From Selaginella moellendorffii (Eukaryota; Streptophyta; Lycopodiopsida; Selaginellales; Selaginellaceae): a stretch of 43,148 nucleotides of DNA. The stretch covers positions 276,363 through 319,510 of the forward strand of contig NW_003314279.1 in NCBI RefSeq assembly GCF_000143415.4, given 5' to 3'. Below are positions 32,687-43,148 of this stretch, in pieces. A program made the position numbers and the translations under genes. Within the stretch, counting starts at the first letter, position 1. Every line of letters starts with the position of its first letter. Below the pieces are notes generated by a model. That model was given only the letters and a program-made list of their open reading frames with translations, had not been told where the DNA came from and made no database searches.

Positions 32687-33148
32687 ATGGAACTCAAAGT
32701 AATCCTATGCAATTCTATCTTGATATTAATGCTCATCCAACAAGCAAAATCTTATTCAGCACCATCACTTCAAGATTGTATTGACACTTTTTACATTAGA
32801 ACTAATGTTGGAGATTATTGTAATTGTGCATCATTGGTTTGGATCCAATTTGCTCTAAATAGATTCCAGCCTGGTAGCTATTCTTATGTAATTGGCACCT
32901 TAGGCATCTTTCTAACGATTGGCAGGTTTCATGGAGGCACACGTGCAGACTTCATAGAGGCCATTGAAGATATCTGGGAAATATGTTTAGCTCACAACGA
33001 AGGTGGAGGAGTGATTGTACTTAGAGATGGATCTTTTATGTTACGGGTAGTGCATGCTCGAGAAGACTTAACAATATTTTCAGAAACTATCAAAGTAAAT
33101 AATCCTTTCATAATGGAGTTGCCTGATAAATGTAGGGATCTACCATGA
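32687..33148 (+). CDS. Small secreted cysteine-containing protein, novel family
   Basis: 153 aa, single exon, no family recognised. The N-terminus is a clear signal peptide (MELKVILCNSILILMLIQQA, cleavage likely near residue 25), so the product is probably secreted. The mature part has five Cys (about residues 31, 45, 47, 100, 149); the core blocks are NVGDYCNCASLVWIQFALN, IGTLGIFLTIGRFHGGTRAD, FIEAIEDIWEICLAHNEGGG and VIVLRDGSFMLRVVHARED. No further membrane segment is convincing. It is AT-rich in codon use like the island it borders, unlike its neighbour at 33406. A diverged inverted copy at 28417-28766 conserves the blocks at protein level, which supports real coding history. Function unknown. 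Confidence 0.7.
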   Translation: MELKVILCNSILILMLIQQAKSYSAPSLQDCIDTFYIRTNVGDYCNCASLVWIQFALNRFQPGSYSYVIGTLGIFLTIGRFHGGTRADFIEAIEDIWEICLAHNEGGGVIVLRDGSFMLRVVHAREDLTIFSETIKVNNPFIMELPDKCRDLP

Positions 33149-33405
33149 TTGTACACATTTGCTTTTAAGCCTTAAATCTAAACATCTCTTTACTTTCTTC
33201 TCAGAACCACTAGATTCAAAGCTGACGAGCTAGCAACGTACCGTTTGCACGAGAGAGAGGTCGGAGACAGTCTGCGCTGAGACGTGTAGAAAACGCATAG
33301 AATGTCGGGAAATCGGATATACATTCCTTTCTCGTACAAATGGTGTTCTCCTCAATTTATCATTCACAATAACGCACACGCTGACAAGCGGCTATGGATC
33401 TGGAT

Positions 33406-35526
33406 TCACGATCTGGGGAGCAAGAAATCCAGATTTGCGATTGAATATGTCCAAACAGCAAGTGTAGCAGCACAGTGTTGGAGTTGCCTCGGCGAAAGCT
33501 TGTCAACTGTGTCAGATTGGGTATGGTGATACCTTTGCGTAAACACGGACAAGTGAGTAGAGGAGAGCTGGAGATAAAATTGACATACCAAAAGTATCCA
33601 CTAGTTCCAAAGTTGACGTCTGGATATGGAGGATTGCTGAAGGTTTTGCACGGATTGTTTGATAGGCTCCCAACCCGTGGATCCAGAGTCACTAGGCTTC
33701 CACAAGGAACTCCAGCATCACACTGAAAATATGTATATCATCTCGGTGACAAGAAAAACAAGACATGGAGATGCTTACCATGGGTGAAATGTCCGTCCCT
33801 ATGCTCTGTCCACTGACATTTCCGGATCCAATCCCCGCCAGAAAAGCTTTTCCGATCTAAAGAGGCATTTTACGAAGTTGCAGAAGTTCTTCTTGAAGCT
33901 GTAGTTACTGTACCTGTTCCAGAATGGACCGTGCAGCTGCGGAGCCTTGAAAAGAAATTCCCAATGGAGTGAAAGTTCCTTCGTCAGACTCAATGGCTAT
34001 ACTCGTCCTGGTTTCATGATAAGAAGAACAGGAAGAAGAGAGGCTGAGACTTACAACTTCGACTCATGCTTGTGGTTAAGGTAGTATTGCTCAGCACCTT
34101 TTGCACCATTTTCTTCATTCACAAATAGCACTGCTCGAAGCGTACGGCGTGGCCTTAGCTTTAGCTGGTGAATAAGTCGCACCACCTGGAAAATCCAAAT
34201 GGAATCAGCTACAATATGCTCCGTAAAAGAATAAAGAATACCTCCCAAGAAACAAATGCTCCCCCAGCATCATCCATTGCACCGTCTGCAATGTCCCAAC
34301 TGTCCATATGGCCTCCAAAGACGACCACCTCGTCCGGTTTTTCTGCACCTTTGATCTCCACGATCAGGTTTCTGGAAGGAACATTGCAAGTTTCATCAAA
34401 CGAAATCAATAGAACCGGAAGTGACATACCGCGAAGGCTTGTCAGTTAACATATGAGCCTGCAACGACGCATTTCATATATACTCAGAATGAAGTTTCTA
34501 AGACTTTTACCTCCATGTAAAACTCGATGACAATCTCTTGGCCTCGAGCTTGCATTCTTGCTAGCATTCTAGAGTCTTCCACGGATATCGCAGCAGATGG
34601 TATTCCAGTAGTTCTAGTGGCACCGGTGTGAGGAGTCTATAAGAAAGAGCTATGTTAATTCACAAAATTTCCTCTTAAAGAAATAATCACCTGTAAACCA
34701 TACGGTGTCATTGAGTGAACGAGAGCGGCAACAGCACCATAGTTTTCGGCCCGTGTCGCTCCTAGTGTCCTGTACTTGACAGTGTTTGAGTAGCCTTGAT
34801 CAAAGTTTACATTGTAGACCACGATCTTTCCTGTTCAAATGTGATTTCCTCAAGGATAAAAGAACCGAAAAAAGTGGACTGGTCTTTCAGTTTACCTTGC
34901 ACGTCACTGGCTCTTTGATCAAGTTCTTGGAAGGACGAAACGACGATGGCCTTTGCAACCAATGACTTCTTTCCCGGCGTGCCAACGCTCATGCCTAGAC
35001 CGACCATATGAAGCTCCTTCACTCTGGGAGATAAAAGCCTAGCAAACTCCCGGCCACGTACCCAGGAAGGAACCATTACGTGCTCTTCAACGACAGATAA
35101 TCCATCCTTCTCCATCTCTTCCTGCGATGAGGGAGGTTCAGATTAAGCAAGGAAAAGAAAAAAGAGAGAGAAAGGCTTACTCTTGTCCAATCTAGAGCTT
35201 TCTCGAGAGCATCGGAGCCACTGAAGCGAGGTCCAAACGTATCAGTCATGTACGCAATCCTCTCGTAAACAATACTAAAGCCATCGTGAAAATGAGAAAA
35301 CCTGGCCAAAGAAAAGAAGGCACTCACTCGGAAGAGAATGCCGCATCGATAATGGCATCGGCATCGTCCTTGGCCTGGGGCGGAAGCAATGGCGTCGCTT
35401 CCGGTCGCCGTGGTAGCACTTGGGTATGCTGCGAATGGCGCCAGCAATCAAGATCAAGAACAAAGGAAAGCCGATTGAGCTTACAGTCACCAGCACGAGG
35501 ATGGCGACCAAGAGCCAAAGCGCCAT
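33406..35526 (-). CDS. Carboxypeptidase Q-like M28 metallopeptidase
   Basis: Secreted or vacuolar/lysosomal zinc peptidase similar to animal carboxypeptidase Q (plasma glutamate carboxypeptidase), which cleaves small peptides. Thirteen exons from 35485-35526 to 33406-33532, all GT-AG, give 483 aa. Exon 1 encodes a signal peptide (MALWLLVAILVLVT). Then DDADAIIDAAFSSE, YERIAYMTDTFGPRFSGSDA and VPSWVRGREFARLLSPR. Zinc and catalytic sites: GGHMDSWD, DGAMDDAGGA, the Glu pair in VNEENGAKG, the Asp in IESDEGTFTP, GTDISPM, and the His in YFWYHHTQSDTVDKL; ends LPRS like animal CPQ. Between GVPCGSL and the last His there is an insert of about 30 aa with an extra Cys. Intact. Confidence 0.88.
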
Positions 35527-36019
35527 CGCCACAGGAAGAACTAAACCCTGCCACAGTGAAGGCCTGCAAGGAATAAACAGAACCGCGCGCCACTGGATTG
35601 GACGGCCCACATTTGCGCGGAAAATTTGAAGTTTACATCACAGGAAATAAAAAACCTTTACGTTTGGTTATTAGTACGGCATTGTCTAACCTCCCTGTGT
35701 ACGGAAGACAACAACAACACGAGACAAAGATATCCTTTTCGATCTTCCGTGTATGATGTGTCTGGGCATCGACATCATTCCGGGACCAGCGAAAGAGCGA
35801 GAAAAGAGTATCGATAATTTTTAGATGCCACTGCGCTGTTCACTGTCAGTGGAGACGCGAGACAAGGCAATCGAAAAAGCCGAGAGAAAAAAAAAAGAGA
35901 GAAAAGAGCTTCCGCCTTCCACTTACCTCCCGCAATATCGTCGTCAAAGCGCTTTGCGTCGGTGGCTGCTAAAGTACCTCTAGTGTGGTCTCGTTAGTTG
36001 TGGACTCTCCAAAATTTAA
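35527..36019. other. Intergenic between peptidase and GH17 genes
   Basis: Both neighbours read leftward, so this holds the peptidase promoter and the GH17 3' UTR. No other gene seen. Confidence 0.5.
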
Positions 36020-38329
36020 TCATAGCACGGGGTACACGCAAGATCCATAGCCTGTACAACGAACACCAATATATTTAGTATCAAAAGCAAACCAACAAGA
36101 AACTCGGAAAGATCAAACTGACAGAGAACACTAAAAGAAAACCAAGTAAACAATGACAACTATAGTTAGTATCAAAAGCAAACCGACATGAAACTCGGTA
36201 AGAACACTAAAAGCAAACCAAGAAAACAGTGTTAATCCTAGTTAGTATCAATAGCAAACCCACAAGAAACTCAGTAAGATCAAACTGACCGAGAACACAA
36301 AAAGAAAACCAAGAAACAATGGGGACTATAGTAATATCAAAAGAGCAAGATCAAACTGAACGAGAACACTAAAAGAAAACCACAGACAAAAAACAAACTC
36401 AGTAAGATCAAACTGACCGAGAACACACCAAGGAAACAATGGCATCTATAGTTAGTATCAAAAGCAAACCAACAAGAAACTCAGCGAACACTGAAAAAGA
36501 AACCAAAGAAACAATGAAAACGATCGAAACTTACTTGGATCCACGCTGGTCAGCTTGGCAAATCCGTTGAAGGCGCACGTCCCGCCGGACCTCTTCATCT
36601 TTTGCCAGTAGGAGTTGAAAGCGTACGAGGCGTGGAGCCTGACGAGGTTGGGAAGATAGCAGGCCTGTCCGGGCTGGATTGCCGCGCAGTCGGCCTTTCC
36701 CCCTCCGCACGCGTAGTCGATCGCGTCTTGGACGTCGGCGGTGCTCACGTAGTCGGCCTTTGCGACGCACCACTGCCCCTGCCTGGACGAGTTTCCAGTG
36801 GAAAAGTTCCCCGGAATCGCTGCTTGGGGGAGCGCTGGCACCTGGGAGGCGTTTGCCTTTGGAGATGAAAAGTAGGACGACGACGACGTAGCCGCCGGGG
36901 ATGAAGGTGCTGCTGCTGCTGTTGACAGAGCCGGATACTTATCCACGGGAGTCTTCCCGGTTAGATCGATGTCGTAGACTTTGCTACCGTTTGGATACAA
37001 CAGCCCCCAGTTTCGCTCTGTCGCGGCACCCGGCTTTTGATCCTCGTTGAACAGAGCAAAGATGTAAGTGTCGATGAGCCTTCCGGGTCGTCTAGGAGTG
37101 CCGTGGTTCTTGTTCTTCCTGTTCTTCCCGAGAATTCGTAGAACCAGCCTCCTGTTGTAATCGGCTGCATTGGCAAGCGAGGCCCCGACGGAGCCTCTGC
37201 TCGGCCACCCGGTCTCACTTATAGAAACCTGGACGCCACCATAGCCGAGCTTGGTCATTGCGACAACCAGCGCGTCCAGCTGCGCGTCCAGGAGGTTGTC
37301 GTAGTGCATGCCGGAGGGATCCTCGGCCTGCGAAGCATTCGAAGACGGCCCTCGAAAGAGCGCGTAGTCGAGCGAGATAGTCAGCTGGTCGTCGAGCCAT
37401 GCAAAGTATGGGTAGACGTTGATGAAGAACGGGCTCTGCGTCGTCTCCAAGAACTTGAGCATGGGCTGGATGATGGTGTCGGAGACGTCGTCTCTAAACG
37501 CTCCCTCGGATGGAGGGAACGAGACCTTCAAGCAGTCGATGGCGAGGGACGTGGTGACTTTGATCTTGCCGTGGCCCAGCCGCTGGAGCGAAGAATGCAA
37601 ATTCTCCATAGCCGGGACGAGCTTGCTCCACACCGTTTGCCTGAGGGAGAGGTCGGAGAGAATCTCGTTGCCAACGATGGCGGTCTCGATCTTGGTGGCG
37701 GGGTACGCTGCGACGTTCTGCTGGACCCATTGATCCGAGAAGTTGGAAGAGGCGGCCATCTGCTCGATCTCCTGGTTGGTCACCATGATCGCCACGCGGA
37801 GATTCGTGCTCTGGAGCGCCTTGAGGACGTCGGGATTGGCGTCGTAGATCTTGACGCTGCGGATCTTGAGCGACTGGAGGAGCTCCACGACGCGGGCGGG
37901 CGGGGGGAGATTGTCCGCCACTCGGCCATAGTTGATCCCGATGGCGTGCTGCTGCTGGTCGTCGGCGAGGAGCACGGCGAAGACGAAGGACACGGCTGGA
38001 AGAAGGAATTCCCCACATCAGTACCAAGAAAGCTGCTAGAATATCGATGCGATGGGGAGCCAAAGAGAGCTGGAGCGTAGAAAACGCATAGAATCTCAAG
38101 AAATCCTCGAGCGAGGAACCGATGCTCGAGTGTGGAGGAAGCGAAACACTGAGACAAGGACACGAAAGGGGAGAATGCGAGAAGAAATGCGAAGACCCCA
38201 GCGAAGAACTAGAAAGAACTCTTGCATACCAATGCTGGCGACGAAGAAGAGCACGACCATAGCCACGGCGAGCATGATCGAAAGCCCCGTCCCTGGCCGC
38301 CGCGTCGCCGCCTTCGCGTGCCTCGCCAT
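36020..38329 (-). CDS. GH17 beta-1,3-glucanase with X8/CBM43 domain
   Basis: Hydrolyses or remodels callose (beta-1,3-glucan) at the wall or plasmodesmata. Exons 38230-38329, 36535-37995 and 36020-36051 give 530 aa. The first exon plus the start of exon 2 encode a hydrophobic signal or anchor (LSIMLAVAMVVLFFVAS). The GH17 domain begins AIGINYGRVADNLPPP; proton donor Glu in IVGNEIL, nucleophile Glu in ISETGWPS. A Ser/Ala/Pro linker (about residues 385-430) leads to the X8 domain (QWCVAKADYVSTADVQDAID, ACYLPN, FNSYW), completed by exon 3 as DPSYGSCVYPVL. No hydrophobic GPI tail follows, unlike many relatives, so membrane attachment would rest on the N-terminal segment. Intron 1 is 234 bp; intron 2 (483 bp) is almost wholly minisatellite. 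Confidence 0.92.
36075..36500 (-). repeat. Minisatellite filling GH17 intron 2
   Basis: Imperfect unit of roughly 75-120 bp. Copies open at about 36075, 36166, 36242, 36331 and 36452 with ttagtatcaaaagcaaacc, followed by gatcaaactgaccgagaaca and aaagaaaaccaagaaacaat. In the transcript sense perfect branch-point-like TACTAAC occurs at 36165-36171, 36241-36247 and 36451-36457, and TACTAAA at 36075-36081, about 26 bases before the true 3' splice site. Confidence 0.85.
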
Positions 38330-38935
38330 TGCTGCCGCAGCGATCCCGACGCCGTCGCCAGATCTTCACGTCCGGATTCTCATCCTCGGCCTCTCCCCAG
38401 AATGTAGGATTAGGGCTCTCTCCCCCCTCCTTCCTCACTTAACCGCCATAGCCAGGGAGCTTGATTGCTTCGCTTCCTCGCCTCCTCCCCCCTATACGAC
38501 AGCGAGAGTAGTATTGTACAAAACCCAGTGCCAACTCAGCGGCTGCGGCCAATCACAGCAGCAGACACGTGGCGGGAGCTTACAGCTCGGATCTTTTTTC
38601 TTCGTCCGTACAGCCTCCATGTCCACGGATCTCTCTCTGTGGCCTCTCTGAGATTCCTCCCGTGGAAATTTTTCGTCTTTGTCAAGGCGGAGGACCCATT
38701 ATTGCTGTGTGAACATCAACAATAAAGAGCGCAAAAACAATAAAATAAAATAAAGCATGACAAATAGATTAAAAAAATTATAAAAAAACACACACACACA
38801 CATACAGTGACGAGACGCGGGGAAAGCTTACGCAAGAAAATGGACAAGCTCGTCGCCGAGAAAGCCTGGAAAACAAAACGTTCGTTCGGTGCTGGTTGGA
38901 AGGAAAATCAATACTGCGAGCGCTACGTACGACCT
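38330..38935. other. Intergenic, GH17 promoter and NST1-like 3' UTR
   Basis: Both flanking genes read leftward. A T/A-rich stretch with a CA run lies at about 38740-38800. No additional gene seen. Confidence 0.5.
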
Positions 38936-41900
38936 CTAAAAGAATCCAAACCCCTTCCCTGGAGCCGCCGCAAACAAGCTATACTCCCCAGCGTTCATGC
39001 TCGCCTTATTGATGCCACTGGGCAATCGGTCCATACACTTGATGCTCACCACCACCTCTTCTGCGTTGGCCTCGCGCGGCGGCGACGATGCGAGCTTCGG
39101 AGAGTCGGAGACAAGCGGCGGACAAGCATCGCCACCATTGCTACTGGCACCACCACCACCGCCGCTACTACCACCACCACCAGAAGTAGCAGCGCCGCCA
39201 CCAAAGTGAAACAACGAGAAGGTGTTTGGCGTGAATCTAAACTCCTTCTGGAGCTCCTGGAATGAGAACGTCGCCGTCTGCATTGGCTCCCCCAGCGATC
39301 CCGGCTTCTCCACCTTGAAGCTCTGCTGCTGCTGCTGCTGCTGCTCTTGGATCTCCGGTGCTAGAAGCGGCCTCGTCGCGTCCACTGGTATCCACGCCGC
39401 CGCGGCGTAGTCCGGTCGAGGAGGCGGCGGCGGCGGCGGCGCTTGCATGGAGACCATCTCGCCGGCGGACAGCGATGGCATCCTCAGGGGAGGATGGAAA
39501 ATGCGAGGAACCGGAAACCTGGGATAGCCGAACGCTGCCGGTCCTGGAATAAACATCGGCGGTGCTGCTCCTGGAATGAATGGAGTCCTGGCTTGAGGCC
39601 CTCCCCACGGGCCGTGCACCGCAGGAAAGCACGCGAATCCTGGCTGCTGCGACTGCGGCGGAGGATGCCGGTGGACATGGTGGTGAGTCGGAGGTGGAGG
39701 CGGCGGCGGCGGCGGCGGCGGTGGCGAGTGAACTGGTAGCATCTCGACCACTGTTGTGTACGTGTGATGGTTCTTCGCCGCTCCGCCATGAACGAAACCA
39801 TTCACGTAACCGTTTCGAATGACTTCCGGTGAGCAGACTGGAGGAGGATATGGAGTTCCCAGCGGTGGAGCAGTAGCAGTAGTAGCGGCGGCGGGAACCG
39901 AGCATGCTGCAGCTGGGGTCGTACAAGTTTCCGCTGCACTGGCTACTTCTGCTGCATCCTTCGGCTCCTCCTTCGCTACGTCGGCTCTGTTTCTCGGGCT
40001 TTCTTTCCGGCTATCAGCATCCATAACCTCAGCCGAAGCTCCACTTAAACTGCCATCTCCGATAGCCTCCAGTGGCTTTTCCAGCTCTGTCCGATCGACT
40101 AAAGGTTCCACCTGCATCATCTGGCTGTCCGATGATTTTTCCTCATCCACCCCGCATGACAACGACTCGTTGGCAGGGGCGGCTTCTCCCTTGGTCACAC
40201 CACCCACTGGATCCTCTAGAGGACAACAGACATCTCCATTCAGCTGCACGTCATGCTTCACCCCGTTCGCGTTTAAGCCTTTCGTGACAACTTTCGTGTA
40301 TGTCATGCCTTCCTTCCTCGACCTTACTGATTCAGGAGAAGTGGGCAGTTTCTGACTGCCTAGATTGGTCGTTGCCGGAACCCGGCTCTTAAACACACCA
40401 GCCTTTACGTGCAGTTGCCTGGACTCTGGTTTCCTAGTCACCTTTGTAGGAGACTCCTGCATTCTCTTGGCCCAGAATGTGGTCGTGCATGCGCATTGCT
40501 GCGTCTCTTGTCTGGCCATCGGAAACCCGTTACGAGCTTTCAACGGCTCGCTGTCAGTTTGCCGCTCTTGTATGGCCAAATCTGAGGAGCCCCTGTGACT
40601 AACTCTTTCGAAAGTCATTGATGTCCCTCGTCGAGAATATCTAACTGGAACTGAATCAGCCACCTGCTGTCTCTTGCCATTTGATCGCCTCTTTGCTGCC
40701 TTGGACTGCTCTACAATGAATGCTCCGCTACCGTCCCTCGAGTTACCAGTGTCCAGAGTGCATCCGGCAGGAGACTCTCCGCCGCTTCTCTCAGATTCGT
40801 CTGGCACCAGCCGCACTTCTGTCATGTCCGATAAACTACCTTCTTCATTCTGTTTGCTATCAGCTTGAAGTGCAACATTCTCCTCGGATCTCGTGGAAGA
40901 CGGTCTTCCACCTTTGCCTTTCTCCTTCTCACGTTCTTTGCACTTGAGCTTCTCTTTCCTTCTCAGCTTCTTTTCCTTCTCTTTTAGTTTTCTTCTTTCC
41001 CTGCGCTCCTCCTCTTCCCTTTTCTCATGCTCTTCCTCTTCCAAAAGCTTATTCTGCGAGGATTTCTGCGTTAAAAAACGGGAGGAATAATCAGAAGACA
41101 CATACCTGCTTTTCCAACGTGGCTATCTCTTTGCATGCAACTCGTACTCGGTCTTCTAGTAATCCAAGAGCCAGGCAAACGAAAATACTATGTGCATTTT
41201 GCCGAGCAGTTCCCTCCCGGAACGCTTTCTCAACCTACATAAGCAGAGATGATGACAATATTCAGCTAAAACTATTTTTTTCTGTAAGCCTGCGCACCTG
41301 TTCCTTGAAAATAACCGTTGCTGCGTCTAGAAGAAAATCGCGTGCAAGCTCGGGACTTTTAGCGTGCTTTTGCGAACGAGAGCCTTCACCATCCAGTTCA
41401 TTGCCATCTTTGTCGAAACCATCGTCGTCCTTGAATTCAAAACAACATTTAGTAAGTGACATGATAGACTGAAGCACAATCCCTACCTCCTCTTCTTCTG
41501 TTTCTTCTGCATGCTCGAAAAAGCGTTGTATGCTTTCGCCCTCAGTAATGGAAACAATCCCGTCACCGACAAATAGCCGACGATGTACACATAATTCACC
41601 CTTCAAAGCATGAGCTTTGACGGTAAAGTCACTACATCTCCCGTCACGTTTCCAAGCTCTGAGAGTGATGAAACAGTCGAAGATATTTCCTAGATCTAGG
41701 CCCTCCACTTCCACTCTGTCCGATAAACCCACATCTTCAAAGCCAAATATGTCGGACTTGCCTTCTGCAGTTCCTAGTGCCCACTCAAAATGTTGGTATG
41801 GAGTGCCAACTTCCCCTGCGATTGATTCATGCCAATCTGCTTGTACTGCATTATCAGATACCTATCAGATAAAACTGAGCGCATTAGAAACAACCGAACA

Positions 41901-43148
41901 TAAACATAAAAAGATAATACCTCATACTGGAACGTAGTATCCGCAGCACAGAACCATCTTGTGCATCTTGGCTCCTTCCTAGCTCTCTTCAGCTCCTTCA
42001 TTTCTTTGAACTCGCGAAGGACATTGCGTCGACAATCCCTACAAAACCTTTTGCTGTCGAATCTGTGAACGAATGTTAAAGTCGCACTCAAACGAAAAAG
42101 GGAAAAAGATGATGTACCTGAACATAAGTCTCTCGATGAAGTCCTCCTCTTTCATCCTCAAAAGGGACCGTCTTGTCTCTTCACTTAAAGCCGACCAAAA
42201 ATCCACTAGAGCTTCGCAAGAAAGTCTGGTCGTATGAAGAGCACAGGTTTCCTTTATTCCATGGCCTCTGCCCGACGAGTAAATACCACTACTCTGGCTT
42301 ATCCAGCCTCGTCCATTCCCCCCACAGGCGTCCGGGTAAAGCAGCTCTCGTTCTCGCTCCCTTCCCCGTGCACTCTCAAACACCTGAGAAGTAGTACTAC
42401 ACACTGTCAGTTTAAACAACTGCAATGCGAGATGTAAAGCAAAAGAAAATCCTAAGAAAGAGAGGCAAGTAATCCGGGGGTACATTTTGGAGCACCTCGA
42501 GTGACGTCCCGTCTAAGAAGCAGTCGAGGACAGTAAGCATGCAGTCCCTTGTTGCTGCTAATCCACCCCAGGGATGAAGGGAGGGATCTTTGGCATCGTC
42601 TTGAAGCGTCCCAATGTAGCCAGCACCCGCATTGCCATTAACTTCGTCCTCTGGGTAGACTTTCCGGCACTTGGAAGTGTTACGTCCAACGGAGAGGTTC
42701 TTGCCGTACATAACAATCTGAGAGAATCCTTCCACCAAAAGTCCATGGCACCTGGAGCAGTAGAGATTCTTCCGGACTTGTTCGAATAGAGTTTGCTTAT
42801 CGATGCGGAGCAGGTTGCGCCTGGCATCGGCTGGAAGCCCATTCCAAAACTGCAATGAGCAAATCGCAGCGAGTTAAAATCTCGTTCCAGGTTATGCCTA
42901 GCAAACAATAAGCTTCTCTGACACCCCCTGTGGCTGCATGTATAGACACCAAAAAAAAGGCAGTCATGAGGAAAAGCGCTAGAACAATTCTACATCACCA
43001 CGACGAAATCCAAAACGAGAGAGGAAAACCAAATGAAAGAAAATTGTAAAACAGCCAGCTATGGACTTACCTTTTGAAGCTGCGAGTAGGTGACATCTTC
43101 AGTGTTGGAGCGAGACCATATAGAGTTTCGTGCGTCGCTGGGCGTGTT
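38936..43148 (-). CDS. Conserved plant NST1-like protein, 5' end outside window
   Basis: Large plant protein often annotated as stress-response protein NST1-like; molecular role not established to my knowledge. Exons 43071-43148 (partial), 42484-42849, 42118-42383, 41921-42062, 41487-41861, 41298-41429, 41106-41234 and 38936-41065 give 1205 aa here. Order: FWNGLPADARRNLLRIDKQT, a zinc-finger-like CSRCHGLLVEGF, FCRDCRRNVLREFKEMKEL, HFEWALGTAEGKSDIFGFED, ITLRAWKRDGRCSDFTVKAH, ESIQRFFEHAEETEEEE, SPELARDFLLDAATVIFKEQ, then a long charged coiled coil (EEEERRERRKLKEKEKKLRR) and a low-complexity tail with 13-Pro, 7-Gln and Gly runs, ending GKGFGFF. Nuclear location is likely from the basic composition. 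Intact within the window. Confidence 0.85.

Noticed and set aside
37304-38080. 258-aa plus-strand open frame opposite the GH17 gene
   Set aside because: Shadow of the GC-rich GH17 exon 2; biased composition and no known domain.

Overview
This is a gene-dense plant nuclear window. Short introns (mostly 45-100 bp, GT-AG), plant-only families (class III peroxidase, GH17 with an X8 domain, plant O-methyltransferase, PPR-DYW, B3) and the style of the PPR and reductase paralogs suggest a lycophyte such as Selaginella. The organism call is inference, not proof. Two 100-N scaffold gaps lie at 14554-14653 and 28049-28148.

Layout. 0.3-0.7 kb: PPR relic. 1.7-3.6 kb (-): intact polyol/monosaccharide transporter. 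4.1-6.5 kb (-): decayed PASTICCINO1-like FKBP/TPR gene, butted head-to-head against a decayed D-3-phosphoglycerate dehydrogenase (PGDH, 6.5-8.7 kb, +). 8.8-21.0 kb: three copies of a DFR/CCR-like reductase. Only the middle one (17.8-19.1 kb) is intact, and a second PGDH relic lies before the third copy, so the duplicated unit was PGDH 3' part plus reductase. Between copies 1 and 2 are a frameshifted B3 gene, a broken desiccation-related PCC13-62-like gene, a small hypothetical gene, a broken PPR-DYW gene, a degenerate Ty1/copia element with two LTR remnants, and an unrecognised decayed gene. 21.7-23.1 kb (+): intact COMT-like O-methyltransferase. 23.8-25.3 kb (-): intact class III peroxidase. 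About 26.6-32.7 kb: very AT-rich island with almost no coding capacity, holding relics of two genes that stand intact at its right edge. 32.7-33.1 kb (+): small secreted cysteine-containing protein with no family I know. 33.4-35.5 kb (-): intact 13-exon carboxypeptidase Q-like M28 peptidase. 36.0-38.3 kb (-): GH17 beta-1,3-glucanase with X8 domain and a minisatellite-filled intron. 38.9 kb to the right edge (-): a large conserved plant NST1-like protein, 5' end outside the window.

Exon models for the reductase copy 2, O-methyltransferase, peroxidase, carboxypeptidase, GH17 and NST1-like genes were built by hand from GT-AG sites; the exon lengths sum to whole codons in each case, which supports them.

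Functional reading. The intact reductase, O-methyltransferase and secreted peroxidase sit consecutively within 7.5 kb and could act in one phenolic pathway (reduce, methylate, oxidatively couple); this is the most attractive system-level candidate. The other main themes are heavy pseudogene formation in 4-21 kb, and an AT-rich island that appears to be eroding gene copies by C-to-T/G-to-A change beside a novel secreted-protein gene.
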